In this document: piece after piece, positions 57,968 through 64,000 of the stretch
How positions within the stretch are numbered: position 1 is the first letter of the stretch
Layout of the letters: each line of letters opens with the position of its first letter
Assembly: GCF_003350925.1 (NCBI RefSeq)
Contig: NZ_KZ857178.1
Coordinates: 107,681-171,680, forward strand
Direction of reading: 5' to 3'
From: Dyella tabacisoli
GTDB lineage: Bacteria; Pseudomonadota; Gammaproteobacteria; Xanthomonadales; Rhodanobacteraceae
DNA length: 64,000 bases
Program-made: the position numbers and the translations under genes
The notes under the pieces: generated by a model
What the model was told of the DNA's origin: nothing
Database searches by the model: none
What the model saw: only the letters and a program-made list of their open reading frames with translations

Positions 57968-59389
57968 ATGACGTCACATCATCGGCCATGTCGCAGCAAG
58001 ATAATGGCCATCAGCGTTGCTTGTGCACTGACCTTGCCGTTGGCCGCCCAGGCCCAGGACAACAGCCGCGAACAGAAGCTGGAGCAGCGGGTAGCGCAGT
58101 TAGAGCAGCAACTGGCCGAGCTGAAAGGCCTGATTCAATCAAGCGCGACTCAATCAGGTGCGGCCCAATCAAGTGCGGCCCAGTCAGGCGCGGCCCAGCC
58201 ACAGAAAGCCACGCCCGCCGGCGTACCTGCACAAACCATTACCGCCGCCAAACCGGGCGATCACGAAGTGGTGCTGACTACGCCAGGCAACGCCTATGGG
58301 CAAACCAAGGTCAAGGTGGGCGGCTGGATTCGCGCCGAGGCCTTGAGCACGCACACCAACGGTTATCTAGGCGATCAGGCGGCCGCGCGCGATCTGTACT
58401 TGCCCGGCAGCACCCCGATTGGCGGCAAGTCGGCTAACTACAGCGACATGCACGCCAAATTTTCACGCTTCAACATCGGTGTGGACAGCCTTACCGACAA
58501 CGGCGACAAAGTCGGCGGCTTCTTCGAGTGGGATTTCTTCGGCAACTCGCTGGGCAATGAAAATGCCACCAACACTTATGGCCTGACCTTGCGTCATGCC
58601 TATGTGTATTGGAACAACTGGCTGGCCGGCCAGACCTGGACCAATTTCATGGACCCCAATGCGCTACCCGAGGCGGTGGACTTTATCGGACCCACCGATG
58701 GCACCGTGTTCGTGCGTCAGGCGCAGTTGCGCTACACGACCGGCGATTTCAGCGTGGCGCTGGAAAACCCCCACACCACATTGACCCCTTATCACGGCGG
58801 TAGCACGCAGATCTCGCCCGATCACAACACCGTGCCTGACCTGACCGCGCGCTACACCTGGAAAGGCGACTGGGGCTTTATCGGCATTGCCGGTCTAGTG
58901 CGCCAGTTGCGTATGGATGGCAGCAACGATAAGCCCGTCACCGCCAAGAGTTCGGCGACCGGTATCGGCGGCAGCGTGATGGGCAAGTGGAATGTCAGCA
59001 GCCACGACGACATCCGTTACGCGGCAACTTACGGCAAGGGCATCGGCCGTTATATCGGCCTGGCCAATATCACCGCCGACGGCGCGCTCAATGCCAACGG
59101 CAGCATCGAATCGCGCAAGCTGTGGGCAGCCTATGTGTCCTGGCGGCACGCCTTCAACGAGAAGCTGCGCAGCAACGTAATGTTCGCCCGTAATGGCCTC
59201 GACAACGATGTCACACTGACTGGTCTGGCCGCGAACAAGTACACCGAAAGCGTGCATTTCAACCTGATCTATTCGCCGATGCCCAAGCTCGATATCGGCG
59301 CCGAATACACCTGGGCCCGCCGTGCGCTGGAGAGCGGTGACTACGGCAAGTTGCAGCGCCTGCAGTTCATGGCCAAATACGCGTTTTGA
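57968..59389 (+). CDS. DcaP-type trimeric outer-membrane porin
   Basis: 473 residues. A signal peptide (about 10-29, LPLAAQAQ) precedes a coiled coil (SREQKLEQRVAQLEQQLAELKGL), an alanine/serine/glutamine repeat (SSATQSGAAQSSAAQSGAAQ) and a barrel domain with VKVGGWIRAEALSTHTNG, FFEWDFFG and a terminal QRLQFMAKYAF. The coiled coil plus barrel is the DcaP family pattern; related porins carry dicarboxylates and other small anions. ATG 57968 has GGGGAGG well spaced; the earlier frame start is weaker. Divergent from acs. Confidence 0.87.
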   Translation: MTSHHRPCRSKIMAISVACALTLPLAAQAQDNSREQKLEQRVAQLEQQLAELKGLIQSSATQSGAAQSSAAQSGAAQPQKATPAGVPAQTITAAKPGDHEVVLTTPGNAYGQTKVKVGGWIRAEALSTHTNGYLGDQAAARDLYLPGSTPIGGKSANYSDMHAKFSRFNIGVDSLTDNGDKVGGFFEWDFFGNSLGNENATNTYGLTLRHAYVYWNNWLAGQTWTNFMDPNALPEAVDFIGPTDGTVFVRQAQLRYTTGDFSVALENPHTTLTPYHGGSTQISPDHNTVPDLTARYTWKGDWGFIGIAGLVRQLRMDGSNDKPVTAKSSATGIGGSVMGKWNVSSHDDIRYAATYGKGIGRYIGLANITADGALNANGSIESRKLWAAYVSWRHAFNEKLRSNVMFARNGLDNDVTLTGLAANKYTESVHFNLIYSPMPKLDIGAEYTWARRALESGDYGKLQRLQFMAKYAF

Positions 59390-59395
59390 CGTTAA

Positions 59396-59421
59396 CCCCT
59401 CCCTTGGCATGCAGGGAGGGG
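59396..59421. repeat. C/G-rich palindrome between porin and transporter
   Basis: CCCCTCCCT (59396-59404) and AGGGAGGGG (59413-59421) pair perfectly over nine bases around TGGCATGC. It fills the 62-base gap between the porin stop and the transporter start. Same family as 29719 and 63531. Confidence 0.8.
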
Positions 59422-59451
59422 GTGATTCCCACACGGTTGAGAGAAATTCAC

Positions 59452-61110
59452 ATGGCAACAACCGCCAGCGACACCGGCAAAACCCTCGACGTCAGCCACA
59501 AACGCGTGGTGTTGGCATCCAGCCTCGGCACCGTGTTCGAGTGGTACGACTTTTATCTGTACGGCTCGCTGGCGATCTTGATCGGCAAGCATTTTTTCAG
59601 CGGCCTCAACGAAACCAGTCAGTTCATTTTCGCGTTGCTGGCGTTTGCCGCCGGCTTCGCGGTACGGCCGTTCGGCGCGATCGTGTTCGGCCGCATCGGG
59701 GATTTGATCGGGCGTAAATACACCTTTCTTATCACCATCATCATCATGGGTGTATCGACCTTTCTGGTTGGCGTACTACCCGGCTACGACAGCATCGGCA
59801 TGATTGCGCCGGTGATCCTGATCGCGCTGCGCATGCTGCAAGGCCTGGCGTTGGGCGGCGAGTATGGCGGCGCGGCGACCTATGTGGCAGAGCACGCACC
59901 GCAGGGCAAGCGTGGTCTCTACACCAGCTTTATCCAGATCACCGCGACGTTTGGCTTGTTCTTGTCGCTTCTGGTTATTCTCGGTACCCGTCTTGGCTTG
60001 GGCGATGCGCGTTTCGATAGCTGGGGCTGGCGCATTCCGTTTCTGATCTCCTCGCTGCTGGTCGTCGTGTCGGTGTATATCCGCATGCAGTTGCAGGAGT
60101 CGCCGGTATTTCAGCAGATGAAGGCAGAAGGAAAGACGTCCAAGGCGCCGCTAACCGAAGCGTTCGGCCAGTGGAAGAATCTCAAGCTGGTGATTCTGGC
60201 TTTGCTCGGCGCCACCGCAGGTCAGGCGGTGGTCTGGTATACCGGCCAGTTCTATGCAATGTATTTTCTTACCCAGAGTCTGAAGATCGACAGCACCACG
60301 GCGATTCTCCTTACCGCTTGCGCACTCGCCCTAGGCACACCGTGCTTTGTGCTCTTTGGCTGGTTGTCGGACAAGATCGGCCGTAAGACGATTGTGCTTG
60401 CAGGTTGCCTGCTGGCCGCAATGACTTATTTTCCGATCTTCAAAGGGCTTACCCACTTCGGCAATCCGGCGATCGAGCAGGCCGCCCTCAGTGCGCCAGT
60501 CACCGTTATCGCCGACCCTGCCGCGTGCAACTTTCAGTTCGATCCGGTCGGCAAGACCAAATTCACCAGCTCATGCGATGTAGCCAAGAGCTTCCTCGCC
60601 AAGAAAGGCATCCCCTATGCCAATCAGGCAGCGGCAGTGGGCAGCGTGGCACAGGTGAAAATCGGCGCCGCCATCATCGATTCGTTCGAAGGCGCGACGT
60701 TGGATAGCCCTGCCTTTGCCGCTCAAGGCAAAGCATTCGGGGCGAAGACCGGCGCGGCGTTGACGGCAGCGGGCTACCCGGAAAAGGCCGATCCGGCACG
60801 TTCCAACTATCCGATGCTGATCTTGCTGCTGACGATATTGGTGCTCTACGTCACCATGGTTTATGGCCCCATTGCCGCCTGGCTGGTGGAGATGTTCCCC
60901 ACCCGTATCCGCTATACCTCGATGAGTCTGCCGTATCACATCGGCAACGGCTGGTTCGGCGGCTTCGTGCCTACCATCGGTTTCATGCTGGTCGCGTGGA
61001 AGGGCGATATCTACTATGGCCTGTGGTATCCGATCATTGTCGCGGTAGCTGGGTTTTTCATCGGCTTATTCTTTCTTCGCGAGACCAAAGACGTCGATAT
61101 TCGCGGTTGA
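59452..61110 (+). CDS. MHS-family (metabolite:H+ symporter) MFS transporter
   Basis: 552 residues. VVLASSLGTVFEWYDFYLYGSLA, RPFGAIVFGRIGDLIGRKYTFL, LRMLQGLALGGEYGGAATYVAEHAP and FGWLSDKIGRK mark the ShiA/KgtP/ProP group. Unlike the usual 430-residue members, a loop of about 110 residues (TVIADPAACNFQFD ... SSCDVAKSFLAKKG) lies between helices 8 and 9, on the periplasmic side, and has two cysteines. Substrate unknown; the acs/CrbSR setting suggests acetate or another short carboxylate. ATG 59452 follows TGAGAGAAATTCAC. Confidence 0.88.
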   Translation: MATTASDTGKTLDVSHKRVVLASSLGTVFEWYDFYLYGSLAILIGKHFFSGLNETSQFIFALLAFAAGFAVRPFGAIVFGRIGDLIGRKYTFLITIIIMGVSTFLVGVLPGYDSIGMIAPVILIALRMLQGLALGGEYGGAATYVAEHAPQGKRGLYTSFIQITATFGLFLSLLVILGTRLGLGDARFDSWGWRIPFLISSLLVVVSVYIRMQLQESPVFQQMKAEGKTSKAPLTEAFGQWKNLKLVILALLGATAGQAVVWYTGQFYAMYFLTQSLKIDSTTAILLTACALALGTPCFVLFGWLSDKIGRKTIVLAGCLLAAMTYFPIFKGLTHFGNPAIEQAALSAPVTVIADPAACNFQFDPVGKTKFTSSCDVAKSFLAKKGIPYANQAAAVGSVAQVKIGAAIIDSFEGATLDSPAFAAQGKAFGAKTGAALTAAGYPEKADPARSNYPMLILLLTILVLYVTMVYGPIAAWLVEMFPTRIRYTSMSLPYHIGNGWFGGFVPTIGFMLVAWKGDIYYGLWYPIIVAVAGFFIGLFFLRETKDVDIRG

Positions 61111-61142
61111 TTGCGCGGTCGATGGGTGGATGCACGAATAAG

Positions 61143-61172
61143 AAAGCGCAGCGGAAAGCCCGCTGCGCTTTT
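61143..61172 (+). terminator. Rho-independent terminator after the MFS gene
   Basis: AAAGCGCAGCGG (61143-61154) and CCGCTGCGCTTT (61160-61171) form a perfect twelve-pair stem with a five-base loop and end in TTTT. Confidence 0.92.
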
Positions 61173-61278
61173 GGTTTCCATGAAGTGGCCGGCTTTTTTT
61201 TTCGGTATCACGGCGTTCTAACATCCGGCAGGCGTAGCATTCGGTTCCAGCGCCAGGGGGTGGCGATAGGGGAGCCAT

Positions 61279-63492
61279 ATGCGGACTCATCACCGGGTTG
61301 CCGAGACCACCGAACTCGGCCGTTTGTCGCGCGCGGGATCCTGGTTGGAGCAAGCGATTTCGAGCTTGATCGATCACGCTAAACCGGTGCGCGTCACTTT
61401 GCTGATCCTGGCAATAGCTGTCTTTGCCGCGGTGGGTGCGGACCAGGTGTCCGAGCTATTTCTATTTACGGTGTGGAGCGACCCCGATGCGGACCGTTAC
61501 TTGGGCCTATTGGCGAGTAGCGCGTTGGCCGGGTTGTCGATCTGGTATGCGGCGCGCAATGCCTATCGGTTGAGCTATCCGCGCTGGCCGGCCCTGCAAG
61601 ATCCGCAAAACGCCGGCTTGCGCAACTGGTTGCCGCGATTGCTGGGCGCCGCCGTGCCATTGCTGGTGCTGCTCGGCTATTTGATGGCGTTGCATGGGGT
61701 AGAGCATGGCCCGTGCGAGATCACGGTGGATTGTCGGCAGCGCAGTTGGCGCGCGATGGGTTTGCTGCTTGAATCCGTCTTGCTGGTCGCGTTTTGCTTT
61801 CTACGGCGACGCGTGCTGAATGCCATGTTTCGGCGTGCGAAAGCCGCTCCGATGTGCGTTCAGCCGAGTGAGGAATTGCGCGTGGCGAGTGTGCTCGACT
61901 TGGGTCGATTTCCTCTGCGGCTGTACGCGTCGACTATCGTGCTGAACATTGCCGCCACCGTCTTGATCGTTTGGTGGCCCGAGTTGTTGGATGGCATCGG
62001 ACCGCTGGCGATCTTGCTGATTGCCGCGAGTTTTCTATGCCTCAGCGGTGGTTTTGTGTGCATGCTGGCGGATCGGCGTGGCCTGCCGGTGCTGAGCAGC
62101 CTGTTGCTGTTGAGCCTGTTGCTGCACACGCTGCGATTAAACGACAACCATCGCGTGCGGCAGTATCCCGAGATGAGCACGCATCAGTTGCCGGCGACGG
62201 TGGGGGCAGAGACACGACCCAGCTTCGATGACTACGCCAAAGCGTGGTTGGACGATCGTTGCGCAGGGCGTGCAACGTGTCCGGTGGTGTTGGTCTCTTC
62301 CGAAGGTGGCGGTATTCGTGGCGCTGCCTGGACGGCGATGGTGCTGGGCAGGCTTACCGACGCGATAAGCGAGCGACAGCCGAACAAAGCCGACGAGCCT
62401 TTACTGGGGCGTTACATGTTCGCTGGCAGTGGTGTCTCCGGCGGCAGTCTTGGTTTGGCCAGCTACGTGGCCTTGCTGCATCAGTCGAACCCACCGGGAA
62501 ACGCCCCGTTGGAGGCGCGAGCGCAAAGCCTGCTCAAGCACGACTTTCTGGCGCCGACCTTGGCCAATATGTTCTTCGTCGATTTTACCCAGCGCTGGTT
62601 GCCTGGCGCGTGGTTTGACGACCGCTCCCGCGCCCTCACCCGCGCGTGGGAAAAGGCGGCAGAGAAGCATGGGGTGGATGCGTTTGCACAACCTTTTGCT
62701 GCGCTTTATCGCGGCAGCGATGGACAGCTCGATACGCGCATGCCGGCGCTATTTCTCAACAGCACCACCGTGGCCGAGGGACGCCGTTTTATCCAGCATC
62801 CATTCCGCCCGATTGCCATGTCGATAACGCCAGCTCCGACACAGCCGATCTGGACGGCGGCGTTCGACGGTTCAGCCTGGCTCGATCCACGGGTGCCGTT
62901 GAGCGAGGTGGTATTGAACAGCGCACGTTTCACCTACCTCAGCCCGGCCGGCACGCTCAATACCGCGGCCACACCATCACCGTCGCCGTCACACCTGCAA
63001 CTGGTCGATGGCGGCTATTTCGAGAACTCAGGCACCACCACGTTGTTGGAGGTCATGCAGCAATTGCGCGCGATCGCCATGCAGCGCGGGCAGACGCTAC
63101 GCTTTATCGTGCTGCATATCAGCAATGATCCTGACATCGCCGATTTCGTCACGCAGCATGATCCGGCCCAGGTCGTACCGCTTTATTCGACCGCTTGTCC
63201 GGCTGTGTTGAATGGAACGCAGCGTGCTTCCAGCGGTGAGTTGACGGCACCGCTGAAGGCGTTGCTCGATACCCGCAGCGCGCGTGGTGAATACGCCCGC
63301 GTGCAACTGCTGCAAGCGTTGCAGCCAGACGACATGCTGTGGCATTTCCGCTTGTGCCATGGCGATTATCCGGTACCGCTTGGCTGGACTATCTCCACGC
63401 CGGTGTTCACCGAGCTGCAGCGCCAGTTGCAGCAGCATTATCCGGTGGCGGCGATGGCGCAGACGCTGGAAGAGCAGCTCGCGCCTCGGTAA
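61279..63492 (+). CDS. membrane-anchored patatin-like phospholipase domain protein
   Basis: 737 residues. Residues about 35-290 hold six to seven transmembrane helices. The soluble part starts around 320: VVLVSSEGGGIRGAAWTAMVLG (oxyanion loop), GSGVSGGSLGLAS (nucleophile elbow, Ser about 388) and LQLVDGGYFENSGTTTLLE (catalytic Asp). It is therefore a membrane-tethered serine lipase-like enzyme, different from the cNMP-regulated patatin at 11996. GGGGAGCC precedes ATG 61279. Substrate and sidedness unknown. Confidence 0.8.
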   Translation: MRTHHRVAETTELGRLSRAGSWLEQAISSLIDHAKPVRVTLLILAIAVFAAVGADQVSELFLFTVWSDPDADRYLGLLASSALAGLSIWYAARNAYRLSYPRWPALQDPQNAGLRNWLPRLLGAAVPLLVLLGYLMALHGVEHGPCEITVDCRQRSWRAMGLLLESVLLVAFCFLRRRVLNAMFRRAKAAPMCVQPSEELRVASVLDLGRFPLRLYASTIVLNIAATVLIVWWPELLDGIGPLAILLIAASFLCLSGGFVCMLADRRGLPVLSSLLLLSLLLHTLRLNDNHRVRQYPEMSTHQLPATVGAETRPSFDDYAKAWLDDRCAGRATCPVVLVSSEGGGIRGAAWTAMVLGRLTDAISERQPNKADEPLLGRYMFAGSGVSGGSLGLASYVALLHQSNPPGNAPLEARAQSLLKHDFLAPTLANMFFVDFTQRWLPGAWFDDRSRALTRAWEKAAEKHGVDAFAQPFAALYRGSDGQLDTRMPALFLNSTTVAEGRRFIQHPFRPIAMSITPAPTQPIWTAAFDGSAWLDPRVPLSEVVLNSARFTYLSPAGTLNTAATPSPSPSHLQLVDGGYFENSGTTTLLEVMQQLRAIAMQRGQTLRFIVLHISNDPDIADFVTQHDPAQVVPLYSTACPAVLNGTQRASSGELTAPLKALLDTRSARGEYARVQLLQALQPDDMLWHFRLCHGDYPVPLGWTISTPVFTELQRQLQQHYPVAAMAQTLEEQLAPR

Positions 63493-63509
63493 CAGGTTGG
63501 CTCCTTCGC

Positions 63510-63572
63510 AAGCTCGCCCCCCTCCCCAACCCTCCCCTACAAGTAGGGGAGGGAGCTGACCGAGGCGAGCTT
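63510..63572. repeat. nested palindrome (CCTCCCCTAC / GTAGGGGAGG) after the patatin gene
   Basis: An outer stem AAGCTCGCC/GGCGAGCTT (63510-63518 and 63564-63572) encloses a perfect inner stem CCTCCCCTAC/GTAGGGGAGG (63531-63540 and 63543-63552) with a two-base loop. TTTTAG follows on the plus strand, so it may also terminate transcription before the radical SAM gene. Confidence 0.82.
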
Positions 63573-63626
63573 TTAGTCTGGCGCGGTGTCGCGTTGCTTG
63601 AGACATCGCGAGCGCACACTTTACGA

Positions 63627-64000
63627 ATGATCGATCTTCCTCATCCCCTCAAAGGTCGCGGTGCCGCTTCCAACCCGGAAGGGCGCTTCGAATCCATCCG
63701 TCATCAGGCCGAGGATGACGGATGGCAGCACGCCATGCTCGATGAGGACGCTCCGCGTCCGCGCACCGAAGTCACCGAAGAACGGGCGCGTAGCGCAATC
63801 AGCCGCAATGATTCGCCGGATATCTATTTCACCCAGGCAGTAAACCCGTACCGCGGTTGCGAGCACGGTTGTATTTACTGCTATGCGCGGCCCTCGCATA
63901 GCTATCTCAATCTTTCGCCTGGGCTGGATTTCGAAACCAAGCTGCGCGCCAAGAGCAATCTCGCCGAAGTATTGCGCATGGATTTATCCAAGCCCGGCTA
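63627..64000 (+). CDS. PA0069-type radical SAM protein (partial, 5' end)
   Basis: 124 complete codons are visible before the window ends. IDLPHPLKGRGAASNPEGRFE and SRNDSPDIYFTQAVNPYRGCEHGCIYCYARPSHSYLNLSPG lead to the radical SAM cluster motif C-x3-C-x2-C (CEHGCIYC). The PA0069 family starts in this way and resembles spore photoproduct lyase (SplB); the reaction is unknown. The ribosome binding site is weak. The C-terminus lies outside the window. Confidence 0.85.
   Translation, partial: MIDLPHPLKGRGAASNPEGRFESIRHQAEDDGWQHAMLDEDAPRPRTEVTEERARSAISRNDSPDIYFTQAVNPYRGCEHGCIYCYARPSHSYLNLSPGLDFETKLRAKSNLAEVLRMDLSKPG

Overview
The window looks like a chromosomal segment around the replication origin of a gammaproteobacterium of the Xanthomonadales, most likely Rhodanobacteraceae (Dyella, Luteibacter, Frateuria or Rhodanobacter-like). 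This rests on the GC-rich coding sequence, the origin block rpmH/dnaA/dnaN/recF/gyrB, the tonB-exbB-exbD1-exbD2 cluster followed by pdxJ (an arrangement known from Xanthomonas), the lptM-dapF-DUF484-xerC-hslVU order, and the PNGase A-like secreted protein. Genus assignment is inference. No rRNA, tRNA, CRISPR array, insertion sequence or prophage was seen.

Layout. 1-7650: a glycan-uptake locus made of the tail of a TonB-dependent receptor, a glycoamylase-like/GH144-type secreted enzyme, a sugar-binding lipoprotein, two ABC permeases and a large secreted six-hairpin glycosidase-like protein. 7748-11845: YgfB/UPF0149 protein, exonuclease III, a cold-shock gene with a structured leader, oligopeptidase A. 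11996-16015: a cNMP-binding patatin, gamma-carbonic anhydrase, a tyrosine-phosphatase-like protein, a membrane-anchored protein and two tandem paralogous lipoproteins. 16117-19188: a PNGase A-like enzyme and a secreted beta-propeller-like protein. 19232-23568: aroE, a small membrane protein, a divergent RimK/GNAT pair and a membrane protein. 23666-28632: a GGGGAAC heptad array, then lptM-dapF-DUF484-xerC and hslVU. 28671-33905: an unrecognised protein, an orphan protease-prodomain-like lipoprotein, a DPP IV-type peptidase, a GST and ribokinase. 33906-35379: an A/T-richer patch with an unknown secreted protein and a possible tiny leader ORF. 35380-39158: mnmE, yidC, rnpA, rpmH on the minus strand. 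39159-45741: origin region, dnaA, dnaN, recF, gyrB. 46131-50791: a TPR protein, TonB-ExbB-ExbD-ExbD energy transduction, pdxJ. 50865-51509: a phosphopantetheinyl transferase. 51626-61110: an acetate module (CrbS-like SSF kinase, CrbR-like regulator, acs, DcaP-type porin, MHS-family transporter). 61279-64000: a membrane-anchored patatin and the start of a PA0069-type radical SAM protein.

How the parts fit. The TonB system would energise receptors such as the one at the left edge; the GH enzymes, binding protein and permeases would then break down and import a glucan. The CrbS/CrbR pair next to acs, with a porin and transporter, reads as one acetate/short carboxylate scavenging unit. The origin region carries DnaA boxes on both sides of dnaA, a candidate DnaA-trio in front of dnaN, and two parS-like 16-mers inside recF, so replication start and chromosome segregation signals lie within about 4 kb.

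The most noteworthy non-coding structure is the pair of intergenic repeat classes: C/G-rich palindromes (CCCTCC...GGAGGG) and GGGGAAC heptad tracts. The strongest candidate for something not catalogued is the 10-codon ORF with a strong ribosome binding site and a following hairpin in the A/T-richer patch at 34.9-35.2 kb; its function is unknown.
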